DNA of 64,000 nt, from assembly GCA_036785705.1 (NCBI GenBank), contig JAWUZG010000070.1, positions 445,001 to 509,000 on the forward strand. The letters are read 5' to 3'. Source of the DNA: Acanthornis magna (lineage: Eukaryota; Chordata; Aves; Passeriformes; Acanthizidae). The notes beneath the pieces were generated by a model, which saw only the letters and a list, made by a program, of their open reading frames with translations, did no database searches and was not told where the DNA came from. Below, piece after piece: positions 50,414 through 64,000 of this stretch. The position numbers and the translations under genes were made by a program. Within the stretch, counting starts at the first letter, position 1. The number at the start of each line of letters is the position of its first letter.

Positions 50414-53400
50414 TAAGCAAATTATCCTAAAAGAAAATTAAAAGAGATTCAGAAAAATCAGAATGACAACAATGAACTCAACAGTGATGCAGTTATTGTT
50501 TCAAGCTTCAAATGCCTTTGGAAAATTTTCATTAATGTCTTTGGGATGTTTTCATGAATGTTGAATGTCTCCTTTTTTCAATCACCATTTCACTCTGAAA
50601 ACCTACTGACCTCTCCACAGTTCTGTGGATTTTTATTTGCCTGCTAAGCTACAGCTAATTAATTTCACTTAGTAAATTCAACCCTGTCTCCCCATGAGTA
50701 AAAGAAGAGCCTTCATTCTATATGCAAAAGACAATGCTCTTCATAGGTATAAAACATTTGTGGGAACTGCAGTCTGATTTAACATTTTAATGGACAGGGA
50801 ATGGTGGGTATGTAAATATTCGTTCTACCCTTTCTTCCATATACTCTGCAGATTGCACTATGAAGTGTCAGGTATCAAACACATATAAAGGGAATGTTTT
50901 CTTTCTCTGCTTGTACAAGAATCAACAGTTAAACTACTTGAGGCTTTTTTTCATGTTAGAGCATTTCACTGTACTTTTCCTCAATATGTACTTTGGGGTT
51001 TTTGGTTGGTTTTTTCATAATGGTAATGTAATGACACTTGATTAAAAGCAAACAAAACTGATCAGCCAAAAGCTCCTCTGTAATCCCAAATGCAATTCTC
51101 ACCAGTTTGCTTTCCTGATAGCAAGACTGGCTCTTGGTATCTGCCATCTGCTTTCAGAAAAAACCTGCCCTCGTAATTTCCCCATACATGGCATTTAAAT
51201 CGTTTGTGCTTTCCTCATAAGGAAAAGCTGGGATATCTGAAAGTTTCCAATTGGATTAGAAACTCGCTTTTAAGAGCTATGAGCTTTCTTCCTGCCTACA
51301 CAGCAACAGTTTTGACACTTAAGCTTTAAGAACTGCCAGGGATTACAGGGATAGCCACTCTGCTGCACAACACATAACAAAACAAATCAACAGGCAGTGT
51401 TTATTTTTGCCAGTCAAAGCAAGCCAAGCTTTATTTCCATGAACTCAAGAAATCTCCTAAAGGTCAACATCACTCTCTGTGCAATGAGGTCATCTATGAT
51501 GTTATATTGACTCCAGCTGCTCTGGGATTATTTCACTTATCTCCCTTCCCTATTTCAGTAGAGCAGTTAAACAAGGAAGTATGACCTGCTCATTGAGAGC
51601 AAACCAGTGACAAGGATGGTGCTGCTCACCTTCCTCCTGACCAGGCTCTTCCCGGCACCACTGCACTGTGGCTTGGGTCACTGCCAGCTTCTCAGTGCTT
51701 GGAGAAAGGCACCCAAGATCCACTCAAAACCCCCAACTCAGACTAAAGCTCCACACTGCTTTCATCCTACAAGCAAATTGTTGATATTTTTATCTCTCTC
51801 CCTCCTCTTGCAAATGAATCAGTTCAATTCACTGCAGAGAGAGGCCGCAAATTAATTGATCTTTCCCAAGAGTTCATTTCTATCAATAGCAATCTATTAC
51901 GCCAGGCCTTGCCAGCGAGGGAAAGGAGGCACACATTAGTGCTGTGCCATTAGTATGCTCCCTAAGTACAGGGAAAATGTCATGGGAGTCTGCAAAAGAG
52001 CCAGCAACAACAGATGAGTGACATTTCTGACATACGGAAACAAAGGGAATGGCTGCTTTAGCTGAAAGTCAAAACTTCCCAGGTAAACTCAGGCTGAGAT
52101 AGAGAAAAGTGAAGGGCAAAAGCCAGGGTAGAAAATGCCAGCTCTAAGTCTCTTCTACCAACATGGATTGCACATCTTACTCAAGAAGTTACACTAAAAT
52201 CCCTGTTGGAAGTTGATTGTTCCAATTACTATTGTGAGAACTTAGTCTACCTAACTGAACAGTGGATGTGTACCATCTAGGAATAAATATTTAAGCAAAA
52301 TGCAAAGCACACAGCAAAATGAAACTCTGAATCAAATATTGAGGACAGAAGTCCTACTCAGTTGAAATCCATTACGTCTTGACATTTGTCTTGATTAATT
52401 GCCTTCAAACACATTGAATCCTACAGCCAGGATTCTCATTTCTTGGGGAAATGTTTGAGTCCTGCACCCATGACCCAGAACATAAAATCATATCAGTTTT
52501 CCTCCGATTTGCTACAGTTTGTACTGTGACAGTTGGACTTCCTTACAGATCTCATTGTCAAAAGACAACTTTCACCTTATTTCCCTTTCCCCTTCCTCTC
52601 GTGCGACTGATGAAGCAAAATGAGAAATACAAGCCAAAATATCAGTCAAAAATTTAAGAAAGAAAACATTCAGTCCAAATGCCTGTTTGGCTATCACAGT
52701 GAGAAACTTGCCCATTTCTCTTATTCTTTGCAAACATTAAATCAGGTAAGAATTCTTAAAGCTTGCCACTTTCTAGACAGATACTCTTCATTCAGTGACA
52801 GCCAGTTTTGCTTCTATGCATAAACTGGTAAACCATGAAGGTATATGAAGCCGGGCTCTGGAAAATGTATTTACACATGCCTCTTAATTTCTTAAATCTA
52901 AAATCAAATATCCCCTTGTTTTCATATCTGAAATACATCTCTACCATCATAAAGCCGCTTGTGAACAATGAAGAGCTTTTTCCCAGCCACCGCAATCTGG
53001 CATCCAATGATCTCTGCAAGTTGCACATTTAATTAGTCTGAGAAACTCATTAAGGTATCTGGAATATTAAGATGATAGCATTGTTCTAATTAGCACTGTG
53101 CACAATCTAATATGGCAGATGGCACAGGCTGCTGACACCTGGGCTGCTTTGCCATCTTGCTGACAGATACAAACAGTCAGCTGTATAATTGTAAGATACA
53201 TAATCATAAAAAAGGTTCCCAAAATAAAATACCCATCAAATCTTCTGCTTTCTGGATGCCTGTTTGTTCATAAAGAGGCATTTTGTATTCAATCACTGGG
53301 TTTGAAACAAGAGAGGCACAGGTTGAGGCTTTGTTGTTATTCCTTTAAATGCCACTTAAGATTTTATGCCCCGCTCCGCCGAGGAGCCAAGCGCATTTTG

Positions 53401-54638
53401 CCTCCTGTGGAAGTGACAACACGACACTATCGGGGTCAGGAGAAACTTTATTCTTCCTCACCTGAATGCTCAGATGACATATTCACTTTTGCTCCTCATT
53501 AGTCCAGACTCAGAGAGCACTTCCAGCACTCCAGGGGATCTGATTAAAAATGGACAAGCTTTACAATGCCGCAGCCTGCCCCTGCTTTTACCTCCACTGA
53601 TAACACTGATGTGATGGAAACTCTTTTTCCTCGCCAGCAAATTGCAAGGTATTTTTAGGGTTTGGGGAGATACGCATAGCCCAGACAATCCAACATTAAT
53701 TAGTAAATCTTCAGGCACATAGTGTGCCCAAAATCATATCAAGTGTGCAGAAAAATGTCATTTTAGGTGTTTGTGGGGAAATGGTATTTTGTTTGCACAC
53801 CTCGGTAGCAATGGTAGACAACAGCATAGCATCAATTCACAGGAGAGGGAGTGGAGAACGTGTGCATTTGTGTTACAATAAGCTTCTAAAAAGAATCTCT
53901 AACATTAAACATATCTCTAATACCTAATGCCTTGTACAGTCAAAATTTAAACAAAAAAAAAAATCCTCATCAAATCTCCTCAGAATTTCCAAAAGACTCC
54001 ATTTCCTTTTGATTTGCTGTCAGTTAAAGTAACAGAAAAATAATTGCGGACTGCTTCAGTTGGCAGGACCACATCAGATCTGACACACTGGTTTGTTGCA
54101 GAGCCTGATGAAGTGCCTTTCCAAAGAGTGAGGAAAAACTGGTCTCTGATTCCTGAGATATATTTTCTATCATCCAGGCTGCTATTGCACAGATGAAATA
54201 GAGCATTATTCTCACAGAGAACCAGTGTAGTAAAATGTTTCTCCCCTGCACCACTGGTCTTACCCAGTGAAATTATGATTTGTAGTTGAACTTTTAAAAC
54301 CTATTCACATAACTTTACATGAAATTGTTCCAGAAGCTTGGATTGCTGCAGGTCGCTTTGTCAGAAAGTGAACTGCAAGCTTTAATGCTTGGGGGTTATT
54401 TTTTCATTATTGAAATCAGCCTGGACGCCTTCCACTGATCAATGCAGGAAATTAATTTCTTGTATTTCCTGGCATAAATATGTCTCATCATACTCACTGA
54501 CTTTTTGTACCACAGCCCCAAAAGGGCAAAGCATGCCAACCTATGCATGATGACAGATTTGCAGGCGTTGACAGGCAATGGAATACCATAGTGTTTGAGA
54601 AAGCCTGCATTTTCACAAAACTATTAGCGTATATATAG
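50414..54638. other. Non-coding single-copy sequence
   Basis: No gene or mobile element is supported. The part 53360-53600 contains a CpG-bearing patch (CCCGCTCCGCCGAGGAG near 53370) that could be regulatory but has no further support. Open frames are all under 95 codons. Confidence 0.5.
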
Positions 54639-54663
54639 ATATATATGTGTGTGCGCATGTGCA
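54639..54663. repeat. Alternating purine-pyrimidine tract
   Basis: Twenty-five bases alternate purine and pyrimidine without a break: ATATATAT, then GTGTGTGCGCATGTGCA. The GC-containing half is the sort of sequence that can adopt Z-DNA. It is flanked by TA-rich runs on both sides (54630-54674). Confidence 0.85.
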
Positions 54664-57600
54664 GATATATATATTTATTTATCGGTGCTGGCATCACCTC
54701 TTGCAGCGTTAATGCCACATGTTCCATTACCTCAGCTGCATCTTTCACCCTCAGGTCAGAGGTTGGGCTCACCAGACTACAACTTTGCTGTTATTAAGTA
54801 TCCCTTCCCACCAAGCCACACCTCCCCTGCCCTCCATGCCAGACACTGTCCTGCATGATGTTACAGAGCACACCCTGAAGTACTTGGGAGAAAAATAATG
54901 GTGCGTTTTCCTTCCCTGAGAAGAAATTGAACAGCTCACAGCACAGCACAATGGCTTCTAAGCTTAAGAAAACAAAATGCTATAAAAATACCACATTACT
55001 CTAGTTTTTCATCCCCTTTACTGCAGTACTCACTTAGTAAAAGCCCACAGACTTCGTCCACTGAGTTAATGATAGATAGAAAATGCTAACCTTGTGTGAT
55101 ATTCTGGGAGTCAAGCATAAGCATACCGGAAGATGCTCTAAACATGTAAGAATTAACTAGATTTTTTTAATACAGACAAAGTTAGTATAGAGCATAACAT
55201 GTCTTGTCAGTTCAAAGCGGATCTTTACAAATATAAAGAAAAAATTAAGTGAGTTTGGGGCTTGGTCTCTTAGAGTAAATCCCTTAATTAAGCCAAAGAA
55301 AATCAACTGGCCAGACGCTTGAAAAATGTCCTGTCTCTTCTATCACACTTCTGAGGCTAGTCCACAATTTTTTTCCCCCTTCCAGAAGTCTTACTACCCT
55401 TTGGCTAGACAGGCTTTCCTCACGATCGCTTCCCACCATAAAGCATTATTTATTTTGATCAGATGTACAAAGGGAAAGAGAGAGAGGGCAGGTGCCAAGA
55501 AACTGAGTGCAACCAGGAAAACCTGAGCTCTCCCCAGACAGAGGTTCATATTAATCTTACTGCCCAGGGGGAAAGAAGAGAGCCTGAAAGGCTGCAGAAG
55601 AGCAAAGTGTATGAAGAAAAGAAACAGTCTGTTTCTTCTCCAGAACCAAAATAAAGGATTTCACAATTATCAATGCTCTTTTGAGCATAGTTTCAATACA
55701 TATGCTCCAGTCAGATTAGGCTGTTTCTCAGCACAAATTTGTGCTGCTTTACTTGGTACAACCAAACGCAGATGAGATTTGTTTCCTGCGAGGGTGGATT
55801 TGCCAGTTGTAATGCAAAATACAGATCTCCTCAGAAAGCCGTGTCCTTCTAACATGACACAGTGGAAAAAACAGACTGGGGAGGAAAAGCAGGCTTCAGA
55901 AAGGAGGTTCTTCTAAAACAGACCTGGACAAGCAACTGCCTAGATCAGAGCTTCTCAGCTGCAGATACACATGTTGGAAATAATTAGCAGTGAATAAAGA
56001 CATTTGATGGAAGGCACAGAAAAACCTGCCCTGCAAGAAGGAAAAGCTTATAGGGTTTCAGTTGTGATGAACACCAAAGGAAAACAAAGCCATGAAAGAC
56101 CACATAACTCAATCTAGTCCTTGCTATACATTCTCCATCCATAAGACATGCAGCTATCTTCTTTTTCACATATAGATTCCATACTGAACCAGGACTATTC
56201 TGTAAAGCTTCAATTTAAAAGCTGCATACCCTTTTAAGAAGAATTTCAAGAATTAGAATTTCTAATTCAAAATTATTTTATTTTGGGGTACCATTTACTC
56301 TGCAAAAGTTAAATCTTTAAAAAACAGTAAGTCACCACTGGCTACCATACTAATGTGGAATTCTTCTTGTGAGAGCTGCTGTAATTATGTGCCGTCCTTC
56401 CAAGAAAGCTGATTGCAGAAGATAATGTTAGAAACATACTTGATGTGAGGGCAAACCCCAGCACTAACTGCTATTAGCTCCCTCCTCTGCCACACTACTT
56501 CTATGTATACATTTCCATTTAAAACCGCATTTTTATTCCAGCTTGGTGCAGTGGACAATCAATCCCCAGGCATTTGGAAAGGATCTCAATTTGACAGCAG
56601 GACGTATGTTGATATTAGTTTTCAGAATGTGAATGCTCGCTGGATAGTCAATTCCACTCTCAGCACTTCAGTAGCAGACTTAGGAAAAGAAGATTGTATT
56701 TGAACTTAGCCTAGCAGGAATCTTCCAGCGCTGTATTTTGGACTTTTCCCCTGATTTTCCCAATCTCTTGCCACCTGTAAGGGTGGCACGACTCCGATGA
56801 TTACCGAAATCTGGTGGTAGCAGTTATGAGTGTTACCAATTCTGCACCTTAAGACAGAAAACTCTAACAAACATGATTCCCCTTTCCAAGGAATTATGGT
56901 TTTGCGGGCATACTGTCTTTTTCAGTCCCTACTTTTAAAACTACCAGAGCCTGAAGTAGAACTTTTCATATATTACACTTTCAAGGTTACCACCAGCAGT
57001 GCTCCAGACATCATCTATGTTCATCACTCGGTACTTTGATTTTCTGATTAGGAAAGCATTGACACGGTAATAAGACACCTAAATACCAAGGAAATCATTA
57101 ATCAGGAATCTCAAGTATTGTCAGATGTGGCTTCTGTCTTAGATCATTACATTCCTGACCTACTCCTTTCCCAATCTCCTGTCTCTGAATAAGGCATTAC
57201 CTACCAGTGCTGGAATCACACACCCTGTACAGCTGAGGAGGGCTTATCTCTTTTGAGGCAATACATCTGAGCCAAAGTAAATTACACAGTTCATTTACCA
57301 TTTATTTACTTGTTAAGTGACTCAGTCCAATCCTTTCACATTTTAATTTTCATCAGCGATGTTGTGCATGGCTATTCTTTATGTTAAGAGAGTTTTTCTC
57401 CTGAGTCACAGAACTAAAGGGTGAGCAATGCTGAGCTCCTAGATCCCGGTTTTCCTGCATGATTCACCCCCATCCTGACGCCCTCCCCATGTCGGGATTG
57501 TTACCGTAAATTACCACGTGCTTAGAAAATGATGTGTTTACTCCCGAGGAAGCAAGGGGGGGAGAAGACTGAAAAAAACCCCACTTTAAAATGCTCAATC

Positions 57601-60599
57601 AGAGTACAAACTCATATCCTGGGTGACTTCAAGTCATCCAACGCACCAGACAAAAACATAGTTTAAGTCAGTTTAAAACATGCTATGCTTTCACTGACTG
57701 AGGGCATCACTAATTCTTTTTTCAGTTTGCTCAGATTTAAGGACTTAGTTGTTACATCAACGCTTTTTTTGTTTCTGCTTTATTCTTAGATGCAGAACAT
57801 TAATAGCTCATTAACAAGCTGCAAACATCCACTGTGACAAAATAAAAGCAATTTATATACGGATAGAGCATGAAGTGGGCTGTAACCAGATTTTGGGGAG
57901 GTGTGGGAAGGTGGGCGAGAGCTTTTCCCAACCTGTAAAGAACCAATGAGTGTGTGCTGTATATGAAGTCAAACTGCAAATCTTAGTGAGGTTTATTATT
58001 ATCAAAAGGACTGGGTTTATTTTTTGACAAACCATGATGGAGAAAAAAAGCAAGAGAACTAAAGGGATACAACCTGAGATTCAGACACTGTATTTCATTA
58101 AAGAACTGCGTGAATCTGAAAGCCAAACTCAGAATTCTTCCAGGGCAAGCACTCCAATCTTTCAGAGCCAGAAAGAGACACACACCTGAGAGACTAAAAC
58201 CAGGATGTCTTCTCATGGCTTCTTCAGCCAGCTGTTCACCCAACTGCCTTAAAAATCTCGGCCTGTCTCTGATGTACCATAGAGACACACCCAAACTCCC
58301 AAAAAGGATTCAGACTTGGATGACATGAAAGAGAATAGAGTAGGGAGTACAGCAGCACTGGCTAGAGACAGAACAGAGCTTGCCCCACAGATAAACCCCA
58401 TTTGTAAGAGGCTGTGGAGGGAATGGCAGACATGAGCAAAGAGCTAAGATTACTCCTGTTTCACTATTGCTTTTGAAAAGGAACTTAAAATTCTCCCCTG
58501 TATAATTCCCTAATTGTGCAGCATCACCCTCTCCCTTTTAAAATAAAAAGCAAAAAGGGTTAAGGTTTACTTGCCATGGTTGAGGATACCTCCAGAAGTG
58601 AAATAAGACCTAAGTAAATGAAGCAACAAGAACCAAAATTCTGCTACTACACATACCATTCACTAGTCCCTGGGAGAAAGGGCTGCCTGAACATCTTAAG
58701 CTTATAAATTTGATGTTCACAGAGAGACTCGAAGGGAACAATCCCTGCTGACTGCTGTACAAATGCACAAAAGTTCAGCAGTGCTCAAAGCCAGCAATTC
58801 CCTGCTCTGGTGAACTTCTCTGAGCCGCTCTGAACACTCTGAATAAAAAGGACACTGTAAAATGCACAGCTTCAGATTTGGAGAGCATCCTGATATCTAG
58901 CAACATATGCACAATGTGCCTGGACTAATGACAGATGAATGAGGTCCTGCTTCACCGAAAACAGCTCATCCTCACAAGAAACACTCCATTTTCAATGAAA
59001 TCTTAAAAAAAAAAAAAATGGAAATCCTTTCTTGATATGTCCAGAGAGCCCTTTCTGTGGAAAAGGACACAGTGAAACAAGAGATGGCATCAGAGAGCAG
59101 ACAGTCTGTTGATTTAAGTAACCCTTTGAGATATGGGAGAGGTATTTCAGCTGCTTCTTTCTCCTGAATCACAGCAGGGCATCTTGGCAAGAACCTTAAC
59201 CACCAGAAGCACCCATCTCTCTCTCACTTATTTTATAAAGAGTGTTGACAGAAGCTTAAAAATGTATCATTTCAGCACTGCAACTTCTGCCTGCTTTTGC
59301 AAACCACTACAGCAATATCTTTCTCTGGAGCTTTATATTTATAAACCCTGGTAATTTTCTTTTTTCATTTATTGAGTAAAATTCCCTTCCCTGCTATAAT
59401 CTGTAGCTGCTAAGAGAAATGAGGGTAGATTTGCAAAAAGACCATTTTTTGTTGTCTTTGCTAGCAAACTCTTTCACAACTATTCTAGTTCAACTAAGAA
59501 CTCTCTACCGGTTTGGATTTTTTTATTTTAAAGGATGCATATTCTTAAGTAAAAATCAATTATTTACGTGTGAACCCTTAGAAGAACAGCACTAAGTCAA
59601 TTCACATTACTTAACCCCAACACATGCAATTTGAACACTTCAAAATTCATATTGGCTATTAAGGACTCATAGTACTTCTGCCACTTTACACTGGCACAGT
59701 AGGCAAGATGCTTTAATGCATTGTTTTATCTGATAATCTTGTGGCTTCAGAATTAGAGTGAAAATTACATCCCCAGTAGAATGTGTAACAAGACACATTG
59801 ATGTTTTAGTTTTATTGAGGCGTATTTCCCACGGAGCTGAATATTCTATTTTTCCACGGGGATAATGTTTCACAGCTATCAAGAAAAATGTCTGTTGTGT
59901 GTGTCTACGGTGAATGAACTGTCATAATATCCACGGCTGTTCCCCTGTTCACACCTAAGCCTTTTCTTGTACTTCTTAGTCAAAACATCATTTGCAGATT
60001 TCAGGATGCTCCACTTTGCAGCACACATCAATTTCTACATATCCCAGCTCCTGCTTTCTTTCTGATATGACTGTTCCCTCATGCATTCTCAGGGAGAGGG
60101 AGAGAAGTCTTGCAAACAGCGTATGTTCTGATTGAGCTGCATCACACACACACACTCTAAAGGAAAATCCTGTTAACAATGAGCAGGGAAACAACAAACG
60201 CAAACACTAACTGAATTTCAACTACAAACCCTCCAGAGATGGCTCTTAGTCCCAAAAGGTTATTTCTCTCTCCTGCAAATAAAGCTAACAGGGCTGATAA
60301 TGTCCACTTTTCCCTTATTTGCTCCTCAGCAACGAGGAACCCCTTGATTCTTTCTGCACAGATCTCACCAGCGCAGGACACTTTCATCTTTATTTGGGGT
60401 AACTTGTACTTCTGCATAGCTGGCAGTGTTTTCAGCTTTTTCAGGAGGCACAAGAGTTTAGTCCTTTCCCGCCTAACAGCATTTGCCACATTTAAACTAC
60501 ACATAGCAGGAGGTGGAGAGGAAAAAAACCACCAAAAACTACAGGAGGGAAGCAAAGTTTACAAGTGTGAATCAGATGCCTCTTCCCTGCCACTGTGCC
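54664..60599. other. Non-coding single-copy sequence
   Basis: About 6 kb with no supported gene. A 19-bp dyad GAATTAGAATTTCTAATTC lies at 56250-56268. A run of 14 A lies at 59005-59018. A short CA run is near 60145. Open frames reach about 130 codons (60157-60555, minus) and overlap a 122-codon frame on the other strand, so neither is credible. Confidence 0.5.
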
Positions 60600-60960
60600 T
60601 AACATGAGCAGCATGTTGCTGGCACTGAGCTGTGGAGCTGAGCAGGTGAAGCACAGGTGAGGCACCTGTGCTGCACAAACGCAGCTGCTCAGGGGCGGGA
60701 GGTCACTCTGTGCCCAGCAGCACATCCCACAGCAGGGTGCCCTCAACTCCTGCCATCAGACGCTGCCCTGCTTTTCCCTCCGCCTCCTTTTGGCGGGGAT
60801 CATCTCCTGTTGCAAGGAAGGCATTGTGTGCTCCCTGCCTTTGTGGAGCTTTCAGTTCTGCCTCTCGTTCCCTCAGTCTCAGCTCCTGGATGGCAGCTAC
60901 AGGGCAGCTATCGAGCTCAGCAAGCAGAAAGGCAGATGGTATTTGAAGTCAGGAGTTATG
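60600..60960. other. GC-rich patch with a long but unsupported ORF
   Basis: This patch is clearly richer in GC than its surroundings. It supplies the first half of the longest plus-strand frame in the window (60657-61205, 182 codons). The second half of that frame lies in A-rich sequence and turns lysine/arginine-rich, so the composition changes mid-frame, unlike a real protein. There is no domain, no good start context and no splice or polyadenylation support. A regulatory or non-coding-exon role is possible. Confidence 0.3.
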
Positions 60961-63780
60961 GCAGAACAATAGCTAAAGCCATTTCCCTAAACAGCCAGCA
61001 AAACAGATTTCATCAGAGGCAAAGGATTTCTGAGTTTGAGAGATTTAGCAGAACTCAAAAGCAAGTCTGTAGGACAGATAAGGAAGCTGCTAGGAGACAT
61101 GAAATAAATTTAGATAATTCCCTTTCACCTACCAGGAGGAAGAAAACTATAAAAAGAAAATACTGCGCAGCTTTAAAAGGCATTGTTAGGTTATATAATG
61201 GTTGACCATCAGCCATTTTCACATCTCATCCTCGACAAAAAGCACACTATCTTTTTTCACAATTGCTGGCCCTTGATAAGCACACATTTGTGTATTTATT
61301 CCAGTGTACCCACCAGACCCCATCTCCCTTTTGCTGAACTCAGAGCTACTTGCTAACTCAGATCCATAGAGTCCAGACACACTTACCTTTCAGGTGCTCT
61401 GTTTGGCATAAATGATTTAAAACATACTGCTTCTAGGCTGTAGTGTTTCGTTGCTCACCGTTCAACCAGATGGAAGGCCCCAAACACCAGTGCTGGCCTC
61501 CTGCCTTGTCAGCTTCCCTAAACAAAGATTTTATCTGCACCCACAGATTTCCCCTATTACAGGTTCGGAAGACAATGCCTACAGCAACACCACTGTTGTA
61601 TCACCACATGCATTCACAACAATTCTCTCAGTAACTGTAGTTTCCCCATAAACCAACTACATATAAATCACATTTGGGTATGCAGGATTCTTCTGCCAAA
61701 GATGCAATGTTTTCCCTAGGTTGAGTCCTTAAATATAGGAGGTTAACTGCACACCTATCTTGCCAGACTTTCTCAATTTGTGGACAGAAACAAATAAGGT
61801 TTTTTTCTAATCTTGTTATGAAGTGTAGGGTCATAAAGCCTATGATTGTATTCCGGTGAAAATACACCATGGGCCTGAGGCACTAATGAACTCTGTGTAT
61901 TAGATTAGGTTTCCCTTCTGCAATTGCTCATTTATACTTTTAACACCGCCTGCAGAGCAGGGCCCTGAAATCCATTGTTAAGTGTTCACATTTAGTGTTT
62001 CTTTCTTGGTGTCACTTGAATCACTCTTGCTGTCATAATGGCAGCAAAGAGAAAATGTCCATTACCTTTGTTTATAGGGAAACATTACTTTTCTGAGACT
62101 AGAAACCACTGACATTTAAGCCCAGTAAACAGGCTTGATTTAGAACAGACGAAATAGTAAAACAAAGGCTGTATTATATAGGTGACAGTAGCTGACGCTT
62201 ATTTTGGTAGAAAATTTGGGGAGAAACAGGCAAGGAATACAGAAAGTCCTATTGGATACCTAACAAATAGGACAACGAAGTGACTTCTAAATTTTCCTTA
62301 CTGCTCTAGTTAAAACAATACAGATTAAAGCTCCTCTCCAGAGGAAAGGATTTAAAAATCCTGTGCTAAAAATACAAATGAATATTCAGAGATAGTCTTG
62401 ATGTAACTATGAGGGTGATAGAGAATGAGTTACAAAACAAAATTAACATAAATGAGTAACAAACAAAATGTCCCAGTAAAGTCAAAATCTAAAAGATTTG
62501 TTTGCAGGGAATAAACACCTCCTTGAAACAGCTCAGGGAAAAGAAAAGACTCAGTTCTAGAGAGGATAGCTCTCCAGAGCAGCAAGGTATTTTACAGAAG
62601 AACCATAAAATGGATGTTATAGGCACAGTGATAGCCATCCTGCACTAGCTGGGGATAATTTAATTACAGGAGCACCCCTGAGAAGCTATACAGTCAAATA
62701 TTATTGGGGAACCCAACCATGCCTGTGTTTAAAGGGAGATGTTTTAAAAGCACTTTGAAGAAACAAAATTAATAGCCAAAATGCTGCATGAGTTTTAAAT
62801 TTTGAGGATTGGGTTCTGAGGGTCATTATTTCATATCAGAGCCACTGATAGGTATATTTCCCCCCCACAGTTCTAGGAAGACATCAGCTGGTTTAGAAAG
62901 ATTCAAAGAAAACAAAAACCAAATATCACATTGGAGCTAATGACTTCTATAGAAGATTAATAAAGGCAATAAAGTGTGAGAATAATAATGCTGCTCAGGT
63001 GGATTTGAACCATCCAAAGGGAAGAACAAGACAAAGTGCCAAGGGAAACAAGGGCTGTACACCACAGCAATGGCCTGACAGAAGGCTAAAGAAAAATTTA
63101 AGTACAGTATCAGGAAAAACTGAGTAAAAGCGTTTCACAGAGGAAAATGTGAAAGTTTTGTCACTTCAATCACTTTAAAATTCTCTGAAGAAAGCACATC
63201 CAGCTGGAAGAACGCCAGTGGCACAGATGGATACAGAGAACATGACTTGATGGAGTCCTGTCCATTCAGGATCCTCAGCCAACACAAAAACCAGCACAGC
63301 ATACATAGGGGAATCGCCCAGCCTGGACTTTCTTTTTTTGGTCAAATTTGAGATGCTCCTTAGCAGAATAATAGGGGGAGAGAACAGTAAAGCTCAGCTC
63401 TGCAATGATAGAGTTCCTGCAGCTTTAGATAAAATTAAACATAAATATAGAAACTGTCCTTATAAATTTTTTAATGAAATCTCAAATTTGGGATTAAGAC
63501 ATACTAAGCTTTTCCCCAATTTTCTGCTAAAGGAGATCTTTTCAAGCTCAGGCATGTCAAAATGGAGCTATCTGCCTCTATCACAAACTAATTTGGGCCA
63601 GCATTTTCAGCTCTGTCTAGCACAGAGATTAGATAGCCCAGGCAATTTTTTATAGCAGGTCCCAAGCTGGAGTGGTCCGATTGCTCTTGGGGAGATTTAT
63701 GGAAAGTCATTACTGATTAGTATTACTGATTGACAACGATTAGTACTCCTGGAAAGATAAGTCTTATTCTACATTACTGT
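60961..63780. other. Non-coding single-copy sequence
   Basis: No gene is recognised. The part 62300-63330 is purine-rich on the plus strand with few CpGs and could be a very old, decayed repeat, but I cannot align it to any family from memory. Confidence 0.45.
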
Positions 63781-64000
63781 TGTAGGTTTGACCCTGGCTA
63801 AATGCCAGGCACTTACGACATTTGCTCTCTATGCTCTCTCCTGCTGCAGCTATGCAGAGGAGAGGGAAAACTAACACAAAATACTGGACTTATGAGTTGA
63901 GATAGGATCACTGGTAAGGAGGACGCACGAGATTCAGGGCAAAAGCAAGCGGGAAACTTAAAATTGCAAAAAAAGGGTGATTTACTAATCTAACAGAGTT
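63781..64000. mobile_element. Old avian retroviral LTR, cut by the window edge
   Basis: The block opens TGTAGGTTTGACCCTGGC and continues with ATGCCAGG, GAGGAGAGGG, GAGTTGAGATAGG and GGGCAAAAGC in the order I remember for an LTR family frequent in passerine genomes. It is diverged from that memory and has small gaps, so it is an old copy. The opening TG is consistent with a plus-strand LTR start, but the other end is beyond the window, so orientation and whether it is a solo LTR stay open. Flanking direct repeats cannot be checked. Confidence 0.55.

Noticed and set aside
60657..61205. 182-codon plus-strand ORF, the longest in the window
   Set aside because: Composition changes midway from Pro/Leu/Cys-rich to Lys/Arg-rich in step with local base composition. 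There is no domain, start context or splice support, and a GC-rich patch explains its length.
1..64000. CRISPR arrays, operons, tRNA or rRNA genes, phage or plasmid features
   Set aside because: No spaced direct repeats with unique spacers, no cloverleaf or rRNA-like sequence recognised by eye, and no dense coding; the window is vertebrate non-coding DNA.

Overview
The window looks like nuclear DNA from a bird, most likely a passerine. It is AT-rich and CpG-poor over most of its length and shows no bacterial-style gene packing. The few interspersed repeats I recognise are two long terminal repeats (LTRs) of avian endogenous-retrovirus type. The assignment rests on the LTR at the right edge, which I recognise from memory as a family common in passerine genomes, and on the absence of SINE/LINE patterns seen in mammals. 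No database search was possible.

I find no complete protein-coding gene. Open frames are short, mostly 60-130 codons, overlap on both strands and show no protein family I can name. The two longest (181 and 182 codons) are explained by a 30-bp tandem repeat and by a GC-rich patch. The window is best read as a gene desert or the inside of a very large intron. Weak exon-like signals exist at 3910-4051 (minus) and 23987-24024 (plus).

Layout: 1-5085 is single-copy sequence with one possible minus-strand exon. At 5094-5320 there is a long, nearly pure AAAGG microsatellite. 5321-19119 is mostly featureless. 19120-19993 holds a dense group of GATA motifs with ETS, RUNX and E-box motifs. 22130-22580 has clustered homeodomain-type motifs and looks like a conserved regulatory block. 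27410-27930 is a CpG-dense island built around a 30-bp tandem repeat in which several units carry a YY1-type core. At 32289-32344 there is a perfect 24-bp hairpin. 37323-37565 is another regulatory-looking block. 38111-38678 is a solo LTR with three evenly spaced inverted CCAAT boxes. 50280-50413 is a low-complexity tract without guanine runs, 54639-54663 is a Z-DNA-prone tract, and 63781-64000 is the start of an old LTR cut off by the window edge.

The strongest candidate for something unusual is the YY1-like array at 27451-27782. It combines regular 30-bp spacing, CpG-decay variants and a flanking CpG-rich segment, which is more like a methylation-sensitive control element than a gene.
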